DNA of 64,000 nt. Source: Dipteris shenzhenensis. Lineage: Eukaryota; Polypodiophyta; Polypodiopsida; Gleicheniales. The notes below the pieces were generated by a model. It had not been told where the DNA came from and searched no databases. It saw only the letters and a list, made by a program, of their open reading frames with translations. Every line of letters starts with the position of its first letter. Within the stretch, counting starts at the first letter, position 1. Positions 24,901 through 36,451 of this stretch are shown piece after piece. The DNA lies in NCBI GenBank assembly GCA_047967505.1, contig CM106538.1; one strand, written 5' to 3'. A program made the translations under genes and the position numbers.

Positions 24901-26000
24901 GAGCATTTGGTTTGCAAGCTGAAGAAAAGTCTTAATGGCCTTAATCAAGCACCTAGAGAATGGTATCACGAGTTTGATGCTTTCATTTGGTCCCAAGGTT
25001 TCAGAAGAAGTGAGGTTGATCACTGCCTCTACACTAAAAGGGCTAAGGATAATAGCCTAATACTCCTGGCACTTTATGTGGAGGATATGTTATTGTCTAG
25101 CAAGAACACTTATGAGCTTGATGCATTGAAGGAAAATTTGCATGAGGCCTTTGACATGAAGGATTTGGGACCTGCTGGTCATATTCTTGGTATGCGCATC
25201 GCACGTGACCGGACTAGAAAACTCCTTTGGCTTTCACAGAAGGAGTATGTTACAAAAGTGTTGCAGCGTTTCAATATGGAGGGGGGGAAGGTAGTAAGTA
25301 GTCCATTGCCTCCATATGTGAAACTAAGGCAGGCAGATAGTCCCAAAATCAGATGAGGAGAGGGCCATGATGACCAAGGTTCCTCGTCAGTGGTTGGGAG
25401 TCTTATGTATGCTATGATAGCTACTAGACGGACATTGCATTTGCAGTGGGAGTTGTTAGCCGGTATATGGCTAATCTAGGAAAGAGGCATTGGGAGGTAG
25501 TTAAATGCATCATGAGCTACATGAAGGGTATGAAGGAGGTGTGTATCTACTTTGGCAGAGGAGAGATGTGTGTATTTGGGTACAGAGATTCTGACTATGC
25601 AAGGCATCTGGATAGCAGGAGATCCACTTTTGGTTATGTGTTCACCTTTACAAGTGGTGCATTGTCGTGGATGTATCATGCATAGAAGTGCAATGCTTTG
25701 TCTACTACAGAGGCCGAGTATGTTGCAGCCACAGAGGGCTGCAAGGAGGCTATATGGCTTGATCAGCTAGTGCGAGATTTGGGCATTCATATAGGTGTAC
25801 CGACATTGTGATTCCATGAGTGCTATTCAGCTAGCACAGTATCTAGCCTTTCATGAAAAGACCAAATACATTGAGGTCAGGTACCATTCTATCAGGGAGG
25901 TACTTGAGGACAAGTGCATAGACCTTGTCAAGGTTCATATAGATGAGGTAACCTTGCAGATATGTTGACAAAGAATCTACTAGTCAGTGGTTTCAGTATT
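21997..26000 (+). pseudogene. copia C gag-pol polyprotein (heavily decayed)
   Basis: Start at ATG 21997 (MASSSMSEKEFFSIKKFYG). Recognisable in order: UBN2 gag (22212-22660), a damaged zinc knuckle where the second Cys is Tyr and the His is Gln (CYHYGKKGQMKKDC, about 22672-22713), aspartic protease with DSGASFHV (22930), integrase with FIDDATRK and ADNGGEY (23556-23840), RT (24556-25356) in which the catalytic YVDD reads YVED, and RNase H (25446-25980). More than eight in-frame stops interrupt it, mostly TAG, TGA or TAA at places where CAG, CGA or CAA fits the family. No active protein is expected. Confidence 0.93.
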
Positions 26001-26060
26001 GTCCTATATTGATGGGCATTGGATCATTGGTTGTTCTCCCTTAAAGGCACATTGGCCTTT

Positions 26061-26071
26061 AAGTGGGAGGT
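26061..26071 (+). other. copia C polypurine tract
   Basis: AAGTGGGAGGT directly before the 3' LTR, the expected position of the plus-strand primer. Confidence 0.75.
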
Positions 26072-26226
26072 TGTGGTGGTTAAAGGCCACTGTACCTTAA
26101 CCTTGGTTGTGTACAATACTCAAACACATATATATATGGATGAAATAGAAGATTAGGATGTTCTGCACCCACCAAAACTTGTGTCTCTCAAGCTCCCTCT
26201 CACACAGCTTTTCTTGTGTCCTCACA
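26072..26226 (+). repeat. copia C 3' LTR
   Basis: 155 bp, TGTGGTGGTTAAAG...GTCCTCACA, followed by the target duplicate GTTAG. Confidence 0.94.
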
Positions 26227-26449
26227 GTTAGCATGTGAGAACATGAGCACTTATAAAAAATGCAAGAGTGGACTCTAGTTACCTAATAGTGTTGATCATG
26301 TGTGTGTGTGCAGTGTGTTCAGTAGAGACTAGTGTGCTACTGGTGCATCAAGTGAGATGCCTACCATACTAACTCACGTAGACCTAGACATGATGGTTAT
26401 GATGAATGCGGTCGAGGCAAATGCCGTACTGCAGCATAGCGACGAGTGA

Positions 26450-27870
26450 GGAGCCATGTAGAGTATGTGTCCAGCTTGCTCTTTACCTTGGACACTAGAG
26501 GCACCTTTGTGTTGGACTTTGTTGTTGTTGCGGGCTCCGATGCTGAGTGTCTATCCCCAAAGGAAGGTCCTTGTGTAACTCTGTGTGGGGTGGAATTCAG
26601 TCCCTATGGGGTCTCTCGACTAGTGGTGGCGATGCTTGTGTTGAGTCGGACCACCCGTGGCACCATTGCATATTCGGTACCTTGAGGCTAGCCTATTGTG
26701 TCCATATCGTTGGTAGGTTCTTGTGGTACTGTATCCTCTGAGGACGTAGGTTCTTGTGGTGCTTCCTTCATCACCTTTGAGGTTTGCAATGCCTTCTTCT
26801 GGATCCAGGTGACTTTGTTGCCTTGGCCGCTTGAGCGGGTGGTGTTGCTCGAGCTGTTGGTGATGCATGGCGATGGATGAGGTGTGAGCATTGGACGCAG
26901 CTTCCTTCGGGTACTGCCTGTGTGTGGGGGAAGCAATCTCGACGTGGCTGGAGCTGCTGCTGATGCGTTACCATTCTCCGAGCATCAGTTTCGATCGAAG
27001 TGACATTGGGTTGTGAGGATAGCATCTTGTACTTGTAGCTCCCGAATCTCTTGAATGGTGGATGGTGGCATGGGTGAGCATGCAATGGCATTGGTATACC
27101 ACTGCGAGGAGCTTTGTGCTCATTTCAAGTTGGGACCTGGGTGGTGTGCTAGTGGAAGCTGGGCCATCCAGTTGTCTTTGCTGCATCGCTTAATTGTTGT
27201 GAATTAGCGAGGTCGGGGCTGAAGAGGGGGGGCTTGGTTTGCATAGTGGGACTACCACCGTTTGACCACAATTGGTAAGCAAAGCAATGTGGGCATGCCA
27301 GTTGACTTGGCAGTTGACAACGTAGCACCAGGTTCTTCCTAGAATAATTTGTTCTTTGGCGGCTTCTATAGGGAGAACATAAAAGCGTATATCCACAGCT
27401 TGGCGAACAACCATTAGACTTAGATTTACATAACCCAAGGTTTATAGAAGTTGGCCATTTATATCTCTTATTGAGGCAATAGTGAGGGTTAGGGGTACCT
27501 AAAGCTTTTCCCATACCTCTCGAGAGATGAAATTGTGGCTCGCCCCAGGGTCCATGAGTGCTTTGATGCGCATGCACAATACCAGTAGTTGAATAAGTAA
27601 CCTGGCTAGCTCTATAGTTAGCTCATCCATTAGTTGAATTTGCTCAGTCCTTTCCTTAAAAAGGATCATTTGTCTATGCTATCGGATCTTAGCATTATGG
27701 ATTCTGGCTTCCTCAATGGCCTGGTGCTTCATCCTGGCCACCTCTGCCTGAGCTCTTTTTCTCTATGCACGGCTTGAAGGGTAGGGATAGTGAGTGGTCT
27801 ATATTATCTTTTCAACTTGCTTCCGTTTAGGCAGCCATCCATTTTTGTCCCATCAAGGGTGTCTATTTGG
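26450..27870 (-). pseudogene. decayed Ty3/gypsy-type gag-protease fragment
   Basis: The minus strand at 27570-27190 encodes a retropepsin-like domain: DPGASHNFISREVWEKL carries the catalytic D-x-G-A-S motif (D-P-G here), and EQIILGRTWCYVVNCQVNW matches the usual 'ILG..WL...N..VNW' end of gypsy-type proteases. At least two stops fall inside it. Upstream (27600-27860) lies a Lys/Arg/Glu-rich helical stretch with stops, plausible as gag C-terminus. Downstream (26450-27180) the minus strand is Pro/His/Gln-rich with no motif. No LTR can be tied to it, and no RT is present. Confidence 0.7.
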
Positions 27871-27949
27871 CACGCCCCTTGGGGGGTGATCGTTGAGCAA
27901 AAATTAATAGCAATATATTTTGCAATAGAATAGCAATATGTTGTTATTT

Positions 27950-28530
27950 TACTGAATCAGCCTGATGGTTGGAACATCATGAAATTGTGGCTGCTTCAGC
28001 TCAATCACCAGTAATGTGATTGTCCTGAACTAGTGTGGTTGAACAAACATTAGTTGTTGACCAGGACGATGGTTGAAATTATTGTGTTTCTTAGTACCTA
28101 AATTTATTAAATTTAATTTCTTGCTATTCGGGTCACATACCACTATTTCTAGACCTGGATGGCTTGGACTTAATGTGATTGTCCTAAACCAAGCCGGTGT
28201 TGGTTCAAGACAAACAACAGTTACTCACTAAAATTGTGAAATTTAGAAATGAAAAGTAATGTATTGTTATTTTCTAATTGTGAAATTCATGAATAATATG
28301 TGAAGTTGAGACCGTCAGACTAAACCAGCTCGGTGGTTGAGATTGTGATAGTTTCCTAAATCATCCCGATGGATGAAATTGTGACTGTCCTAAATGTGTC
28401 CTAAAGTAGTCGGATGGTTGAGTGTCCTAAACGTGTCCTAAACCAATCCGATGATTGAAATTTTGAGTGTCCTAAACCAGCCTGGTATTTGAAATTGTGA
28501 TTGTCCTGAACTAGCATGGTGTTTGAAAAT
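27950..28530. repeat. degenerate tandem repeats, about 35-60 bp unit
   Basis: The phrase 'gtcctaaaccagcccggtggttgaaattgtgatt' recurs in many imperfect copies with variable spacing. No coding sequence is seen. A second short set (gccggttggaggtttgcttaagccgacct-like) lies at 28960-29240. Confidence 0.6.
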
Positions 28531-29450
28531 TGTTTTGCTTCATTATATACTTTAATTAAAGTGTGTTTTGCCTTGTTTTAGTAGTGTGAAAAGGGGGCTA
28601 GTTACTATACTATTGTGCTTATCTGAACATTTTTTGGGCAAAGGAGCTTTGAGCATTGTAAGCCCTCATATGTAGGGATTTGCGGGTAGTTACATGGAAT
28701 GACTTGTCACTTACGACTAGGTAGTTACATGGCTTGGAATTTTAGTTTAGTTTCATAACTTATGATTTCATTCTAGATGCATGAAATATAGTACATATAT
28801 ACTAGCAAGATTTAGGAAAATGGTAGAGTAGACATTAGTGCATGAAATGATTTACTTTTGCAATAGTTTATGTTTGTGTGTATGATTTTCTTACTTTTAG
28901 CATATGTATTTATTTATAAGCATGTAACTATAGCTTGTAACTATACCTAGAGAAAAATTCAATGGGCCGGTTGGAGGTTTGCTTAAGCCGACCTGTAACA
29001 ACTTGTTCGTTGATGAATAATATTATACTACGTGCCAGATGGAGGTTCTCTTAGGCCAACCTGGAACATCTCGTATGTGGTTAAAATTCATATTTTATAG
29101 TACTAAAACTCTACAAACTAGTATCTAAGAGTGACGAGGAAATATTTGACTTTGAGCTGGTTGCGGGCTCGCTTATGCTGGCCGTTTGCACCTTGCTCGA
29201 AGTCTAGCCAGTTGTGGAGCTTGCAATTGCCAGCTCATAGCAACTCACAAAATTATGTTGCGTATGTGTGGAAAGATATTGGTATACATAGGTTCACTAT
29301 CCTTATGTTTTATAGATTATTAGGTGAAACAAATTAGATATTATGAATATATTACATACGCTTTCATTTGTAGCTTTTATTAGAACTCAAACACCATAGT
29401 ACATATAGACATAGAAAAAAACAATATTGAGGATTGAGGATATTAGGTTA

Positions 29451-29519
29451 ACAATTTCTCCTAGCTTAAAAAGTAGTAGTAAAAACAATTTCTCATAGCT
29501 TAGAAAGTAGTAGTAAAAT
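29451..29519. repeat. 34-bp tandem duplication
   Basis: Two adjacent copies of 'aacaatttctc.tagctta.aaagtagtagtaaa', differing at two positions. Confidence 0.8.
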
Positions 29520-29745
29520 TATTTAAAAGTACTTGTGTAAGTGATGCTAGCTCTACTACATCAGTGTGAGTAAAAAACTGACATCCATCAGGGAGGTAGC
29601 AACCTAAGGGTGTCCACTTTCGGACCACTTGCGGGAGAGTGTGACACCCCCTCAAGTGAAAATATAAAGGTTTTGCTTCGGTGTGAAATACCTCAATCAA
29701 GTTATCGTCTCCAATGAAATTCGCACACGAGGACAACCATACCAA

Positions 29746-30165
29746 GCCAATACCTCGATCAAGGTCCTAGACTTTCTTTCACCGAACCGAGCCTATACCT
29801 CGATTGAGGTATCGTGGCAAGCTACCTATACCTTGATCGAGGTATCATGGCAAGATGACATCAGTATGTGGCATCTGACATGGCAGATGACATACCTCGA
29901 TCTAGGTACCGTGGCAAGTCCACATACCTCGATCGTGGTATGCTAGACCGATGACTTGGCCGCATGTCAAATACCATGATCGACGTATGTGGCATCCGAC
30001 ATGTACTATGCTGGCAAGTGACATACCTCAATCGAGGTATCATGGCAGGTCTATACCTCGATCGAGGTATGTTGGACCGATGTGTATGTGGCATGTCAAA
30101 TACCACGATCGAGGTATGTGGCATTCGACATCTATTGTGCTGGCAAGTGAGATACCTTGAACCTC
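29746..30165. repeat. cluster of palindromes TACCTCGATCGAGGTA
   Basis: About ten exact or near copies of the 16-base palindrome TACCTCGATCGAGGTA occur in 420 bases, separated by 15-45 bases. Two roughly 120-bp blocks (29920-30045 and 30048-30160) are duplicates of each other, each with three palindromes. The cluster ends at the start of the RING-H2 pseudogene. Most changes from the perfect form are C/T or G/A. Confidence 0.85.
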
Positions 30166-31386
30166 GATTCCACCTCCCCCACCTCCCACATCTATGGAGC
30201 CTCCCACATCTACACCACCTGCCACATCTACACTGCCTTAGCATGAGTTGGATACTTGAGATGCACGGATTGCAGAGTTGGAGGCATTGTTGGCTGAGTC
30301 TAGGGTCGAGGTTAGTTATTCTGATTATTTTAGTTTATTTTTTTGTTGCATGTTTTGAACTGAAGTTTTTTGGTTCATTCTCACCATGTACGCGACATGT
30401 TTGCTTGGCAGGCACATTTATTGCGACATGACATGGAGTCTCATGTATGACAGTTGGAGGCAGATTTGGAGGAGCAAAGGATTTGGACATGCATAGCCTA
30501 CCATCGAGTGGAGCACTATATTTTGCAGTTGAGACATATTAGTCATGATCCATCTCACCATAGGATCCACCCCAGTGTGGCCCTGTAGCCTGCTCCTCCT
30601 GTAGATGTGCCGACTAGGACACCCATAGATGCACCAATCATAGCCAGGCTTCCTACCACCACTTGCATCCTTTGCCACAAGGATTTTGACACCGTAGGGT
30701 GGTTTGGACAAGGGTGTAGCCACATCGCACATCTCCATTGCATGACCCGCCACATGGTGGCACGATCAGTGTTCCCTGTATGCTTTGCTGACATTGATGT
30801 GGCCACATACAGAGGACTAGGCATGGATTAAATGTATCCTAGTCATCGTCAAGCCATTGATCCATTTGCTTGCATGGTCTTGACAGAACACTATAGGGAG
30901 GAGGCACAGAGAGCTTTGCTGCAGCAGGAGGGTGCTGATACTTTAATGGTTGCAGCGTGTGTTCTGCGACGCTTCTCATATGGTGATTTCATGCCAGGTG
31001 ACGAGGCACGAGCAGAGGTATTGAGCGAGAGGCAGAGCTTTATATATCATTGCAGCAGTGGGTGGAGCAGTAGCTTGGGCAGGGTTGAAGACCAGCGTCT
31101 TCTACATGTAGAGATGATTACTCGAGCTGGATTTGAGGCACGAGTATTCGCAGATGCACGACTTTCGGAGCTAAGGCGTGCATACATAGAGGAGGTGAGG
31201 GAGGCAGAGATGGCAGTGGTGGCTCGTGCAGCATGCCCTCCACTTCATCAAGATGAGGTTGGCCCATCTGATTTGGCTTTGCTTGAGGGCACACAGCGGA
31301 CGGTTGGGCAGCCAGTCATACAGGAGCCACGTCAGAGGATGACTAGAGGATCATATGTGGAGTTATCAGATTCTGATTTAGGATGA
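30165..31386 (+). pseudogene. decayed RING-H2 finger gene with one intron
   Basis: Exon 1 (about 30165-30310) encodes a proline-rich stretch and the start of a coiled coil (RIAELEALLAESR). A GT-AG intron of 101 bp (30311-30411) joins in phase to exon 2. Exon 2 continues the coiled coil, then gives a RING-H2-like finger: CILC, 14 residues, CSHIAHLHC, 14 residues, ending FPVC where CPVC is expected, so one zinc ligand is lost. The C-terminal region (30832-31386) is open for 184 residues, helical and acidic at its end. Stops at TGA, TAG and TAA positions all fit C-to-T changes, including TAA at 30829-30831. RING-H2 proteins are usually E3 ubiquitin ligases; whether this was a host or transposon gene is unclear. 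Confidence 0.65.
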
Positions 31387-31711
31387 TTGTTTAGGCTTCA
31401 CACATATCTTGTTTAGGGATGCACTTCTGCATGATGATGATGATGATGTACACTTTCATTTTGGTGACTTTCATGATGTTGTTCTTACTTTTATGATGTA
31501 TGAGCATTTTGGTACTTTCATGATGTTCTTCTTACTTTGTTTATCTCAGTTTATAGTTTGTTCAAATCTAACATAAACATTTAAAATTAGGAGTATCATT
31601 TTGAATTTTAGATATCTCAATTCACACATCTAATACATAAGGTATTTTAAAAATAATGCCGTGAGAAGTAATTGTAAACATCAAGCATTGAAAAGGTGCT
31701 CAAGTATAAGG

Positions 31712-31750
<39 letters not shown>

Positions 31751-31936
31751 CTATGAAATTTATCATTTTGAATATCATATTGAATTTCATAGATATCAAT
31801 GCTTGCAGTTATTACATTAATATTGTCACTAATTTTTGTAAATTGTAAATTAAGAAAAAAATGTCAATGTTTAGCATGGAATGGTGCTCATTGGTAGTAA
31901 CATGTGTCAAAAATTAATACTTGATTGTGTACGATT
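31387..31936. other. non-genic, AT-rich, with (CT)n at 31715-31747
   Basis: Contains a perfect CT dinucleotide run and a short duplicated phrase (atgatg...cttttcatg..gtt.ttcttact) near 31460-31540. No gene is seen. Confidence 0.6.
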
Positions 31937-34410
31937 AGTCCAAAATCATCCCGAATAGATAAGTCCACATGTGTATTTGGTCAGTACGTTTGCCATTTTT
32001 CATACGTAGTCACTAGTAGGGATTGTAAAAATGTACGCATCATACCTTCCACATGGCACATACCAAATCAGTTGGAGACCCAATCTTGCATGGATGTAGG
32101 TCTAGGGTAGCCTAAGAGCCGTGCAAAGTTTTATCCCCAATAGATAAGTCCACATGCGTATTTGGTTAGTACGTGTGCCATTTTTCAGACGTAGTCACTA
32201 GTAGGGATTGTAAAAATGCACGCATTATACCTTCCATGTGGCACATACCAAATCAGTTGGAGACCAAATCTTACATGGATGTAAGTCTAGGGTAGCCTAA
32301 GAGTTGTGCAAAGTTTCATGTGCAACAAATAAGTCCACCGGCATATTTGGTTAGTATGTTTGCCATTTTTCATACGTAGTCACTAGTAGGGAGTGCATGC
32401 AAAAATGTATGCATTATACCTTCCACGCAGCACACACGAAATAGATTGGCAACCAAATCTTGCATGGATGTATGTCTAGGGTAGCCTAAGAGCTGTGCAA
32501 AGTTTCATCCCCAACAAATAATTCCACATGCATATTTGGTTAGTACGTGTGCCATTTTTCATACGTAGTCACTAGTAGGGATTGTAAAAATGTACGCATT
32601 ATACCTTCCACGTGGCACATACCAAATCAATTGGAGACCAAATCTTGCGTGGATGTAGGTCTAGGGTAGCCTAAGAGCCTGCAAAGTTTCATCCCCAACA
32701 GATAAGTCCACATGCGTATTTGGTTAGTACGTGCACCATTTTTCATGCGTAGTCACTAGTATGGATTGTAAAAATGTACGCATTATGCCTTCCATGTGGC
32801 ACATACCAAATCAGTTGGAGACCCAATCTTGCGTGGATGTAGGTCTACGGTAGCCTAAGAGCCGTGCAAAGTTTCATCCCCAATAGATAAGTCCACATGC
32901 GTATTTGGTTAGTACGTGTGCCATTTTTCATGCGTAGTCACTAGTAGGGATTGTAAAAATGTATGCATTATACCTTCCACATGGCACATACCAAATCAGT
33001 TGGAGACCAAATCTTGCATGGATGTAGGTCTAGGGTAGCCTAAGAGCTGTGCAAAGTTTCATCCCCAACAAATAAGTCCACATGCGTATTGGGTTAGTAC
33101 GTGCACCATTTCTCATACGTAGTCACTAGTAGGGATTGTAAAAATGTACACATTATAGCTTCCATGTGGCACATACCAAATGAGTTAGAGACCAAATCTT
33201 GCATGGATGTAGGTCTAAGGTAGCCTAAGAGCGGTGCAAAGTTTCATCCCCAACAGATAAGTCCACATGCATATTTGGTTAGTACATGCACCATTTTCCA
33301 TACGTAGTCACTAGTAGGGAGTGCTTGCAAAAATGTACGCATTATACCTTCCACATGGCACATATCAAATCAGTTGGAGACCAATCTTGCATGGATGTAG
33401 GTCTCGAGTATTCTAAGAGTGGTGCAAAGTCTCATCCCCAACAGATAATTCCACATGCGTATTTGGTTAGTACATGCACCATTTTGCATATGGTCACTAG
33501 TAGGGATTGTAAAAATGTATGCATTATACCTTCCACGTGGCACATACCAAATCAGTTGGAGACCAAATCTAGCATGGATGTATGTCTAGGGTAGCCTAAG
33601 AGCCGTGCGTTATTTCATTCCCAATAGATAAGTCCACATGTGTATTTGGTTAGTACGTGCACCATTTTTCATACGTACTCACTAGTAGGGATTGTAAAAA
33701 TGTATGCATTATACCTTCCACGTGGCACATACCAAATCAATTGGAGACCAAATCTTGTGTGGATGTAGGTCTAGGGTAGCCTAAGAGCTGTGAAAAGTTT
33801 CATCCCCAACAGATAAGTCCACATGCATATTTGGTTAGTACGTGCACCATTTTTCATATGTAGTCACTAGTAGGGATTGTAAAAATGTACGCATTATACC
33901 TTCCATGTGGCACATACCAAATCAGTTAGAGATCAAATCTTTCATGGATGTAGGTCTAGGGTAGCTAAGAGTTGTGAAAAGTGTCATCCCCAACAGATAA
34001 GTCCACATGCGTATTTGGTTAGTACGTGCACCATTTTTCATACGTAGTCACTAGTAGGGATTGTAAAAATGTACGCATTATACCTTCCATGTGGCACATA
34101 CCAAATAAGTTGGAGACCGAATCTTGCATGGATGTAGGTCTAAGGTAACCTAAGAGCGGTGCAAAGTTTCATCCCCAATAGATAAGTCCACATGCATATT
34201 TGGTTAGTACGTGCACCATTTTACATACGTAGTCACTAGAAGGGAGTGCTTGCAAAAATGTATGCACTATACCTTGCATATGGCACATACCAAATCATTT
34301 GGAGACCAAATCTTGCACGGATGTAGGTTTAGGGTAGCCTAAGAGCCATGCAAAGTTTCATCCTCAACAGATAACTCCACATGCATATTTGGTTAGTACG
34401 TGTACAAATT
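31937..34410. repeat. 185-bp satellite array with 5-unit higher-order pattern
   Basis: Thirteen complete monomers and a partial one run head to tail. Marker 'aagtccacatg' occurs at 31961, 32146, 32331, 32520, 32704, 32889, 33074, 33259, 33448, 33630, 33814, 33999, 34184 and 34373, a spacing of 182-189 (mostly 184-185). Monomers 3, 8 and 13 share a 4-base longer variant (gggagtgc.tgcaaaaatg), and the following monomers 4, 9 and 14 share a changed start (aattccac or aactccac). The composite repeat is therefore 5 monomers, about 926 bp. Length is in the range of plant centromeric satellites, but location cannot be judged from sequence alone. Confidence 0.93.
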
Positions 34411-34689
34411 TTCTTGGTCACATTTTTATAATTTCCTAAAGCACAAAACACAATTACAACATAACTACTAATAAACAATTTTTTGTTTTAGAGAAACAAC
34501 AAATCCCATTGAGAAGACAATAGACATCATAAAATAGAATCTAATACAATGATGTGTATGAACGTGCATAAAACCATCATAGTGAAATACAAAATATGAG
34601 TCCATGAAAATTACAATGGTACAGTCACACAGTGAGCCTATACATATCGAATACAAAAATATGTAATCAACTAGTGATACCTAATAAAA

Positions 34690-36451
34690 ATCTATCTGAT
34701 CAACTGATGATCCCAAAACTATGATATGTAATGTGCTACTCCTCAGGATCGGCTCTCATGCCAATAGTTGCAAGTATGCTCTCATGATCCTCCACTGCAA
34801 GGTGCCATCATGGACTGGACGTCACCTTGCGAGTGCGAACATGACTCAAAGTAATCTTGATCACAACAACAAGATGAGAATCCTGATCCACCATGTACTC
34901 CTGAAACTCAATATAATGACCACGCCTCTGTATCTGCTGAAAATAGTGGCCACCTACGATCATGCTATGAGCATCGAAGTCCATCCCAGGCCCATCCACT
35001 ATATCCTCATTTAGCACACTCCGCCATAGAGCATCGCAACAAGTAATAATCCACACCCTCCTCATTGCCCTCCGAAGCAATGACCACGAAGATATAACCA
35101 ATACGCAACATATCTATAAGCTGGTCATAATCTCTAGAGGAACTGAATCTTGCATCCTGATCATCATGTACCTCCTCCCAAGGCTAGAAGGGAGAAAGCA
35201 CTCACCGTTCCCATGGATCGGCCCATGGTATCATGGCGCACCCTCCCCAATCATCATCAATGCATGAGGAGCAAAAACATGCAAACCGTTGAGAAAAGAT
35301 CGCAGGGTGAGACTCACCTATGCTCCTGATGGAATGGAAATCAAGAGTACCAGACACTGTACGACAATCAAAAGGCCTAGACCGATCAAGACTCCCAATG
35401 TCCATGCACCAAAAATACCAGCTCACCACCCTATCATCACGTGACTAGAATGAGGACATAGCACTAGTGGATAAGTGCTGGCTGCACCACCGCACCACAT
35501 CATGTGCATCCTTGAAGCGATCGGCACTGTGACACAACTGGTATCGATGCAAAGCATGCTTCATGTAAGCACCTACACCATCGTGCTCTCCCTTACCGTG
35601 CCCTATCTCGAAATAGCTCCATGTGATCGGAATGCCTATCTCACGGTGCCATCTGCAGAACTAATAAAATTGTCTAGCAGATTTGAACTGACCACCACAT
35701 CCGTCTGACCAGATCCACTGCCGATGCCATGTGACACCATGATCCCTCAAGAAACTATCATGCAAAGTGAAGCAAAGCTGTACAAAATGGGCATCATGCG
35801 ATCGATCATCACTAATGTAGAAGTGATACTCTCGCACAATGACGCGTGATTCCATGGTGCTATCAATGCCATCCACATGAGCCTGTGCATGATGATAGCT
35901 AATGTGCACAAATATAGCAACCTGCAATATGGCATTGAAAAAAAATATGACTATTGAAATAATTTAATAGAATGAGGCCATAAAAAAACCAATAACTCAA
36001 TCACACGTCACCTGTTCGGAGAAATAATACTCCGATTGGATGTCATGCTGTGGTGCAAAGGTATAATTCTCTGCAAAGTCCACCACTGAGACAACCACCC
36101 CTATAGGAAATGTCCTCAAACATGCACATAACTAACGATCCTCCCACTTCTTAGTGTGTGAGTGGCGTATGTAGCGGTACAACTTCCCTAAAAAACTGTC
36201 AATGAATACAACACGTGGTGTCTCCTTCCCCACAACCTACAACTCCTCGACTGTGCACCACCATCTATCCACTTTTTATAGATTTCCTTTCTATTTGGAG
36301 AAACTCTTATATTTTTGTGCCAAAACATCATCACTGTAGTAATGACTTCTGCACTTAGGCTATCTCTCCTTTTCTTACATTCTGTTGAAGCCCATAGAAT
36401 TCTCAGATTGAGATGATCATGCATTACTTCTAATCTACGTTCAACCGACAT
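34690..36451 (-). pseudogene. decayed transposase-like gene with GHGKG motif
   Basis: Exon 1 (36451-36012) holds NIRVSPNRKEIYKKW and, after a frame change, RVVFIDSFLGKLYRYIRHSH and VVVDFAENYTFAPQHDIQSE. A 90-bp GT-AG intron (36011-35922) joins in phase to exon 2, which reads YHFYISDDRSHDAHFVQLCF, WIWSDGCGGQFKSARQFY and YFEIGHGKGEHDGVGAYMKH. A C-terminal part (35101-34808) contains DGPGMDFDAHSMIVGGHYF. The DFAEN...DGC.xQFKS...GHGKG.HDG order matches an uncharacterised protein family I recall from mosses, ferns and some animals, probably a DDE-type transposase relative. TAG stops fall after EDR, QFY and SSF. Family name is uncertain. Confidence 0.65.

Larger units (their letters stand above)
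20074..26226 (+). mobile_element. copia C: complete, old Ty1/copia retrotransposon
   Basis: A 6153-bp plus-strand element with short LTRs (157 and 155 bp), a primer site, a polypurine tract and a perfect 5-bp target duplication GTTAG (20069-20073 and 26227-26231). The LTRs differ at roughly 15 positions by eye, near 10 percent, so it is much older than copia B. The untranslated leader between LTR and gag is about 1.77 kb, unusually long for copia. A relative (LTR plus leader only) lies at 56773-57916. Confidence 0.96.

Noticed and set aside
26450-27190. Proline/glutamine-rich minus-strand frames as a separate gene
   Set aside because: No motif, several overlapping frames, and position next to a gypsy protease suggest decayed element sequence only.
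31937-34410. CRISPR-like array
   Set aside because: Monomers are contiguous 185-bp tandem repeats without distinct spacers, in a plant nuclear context.
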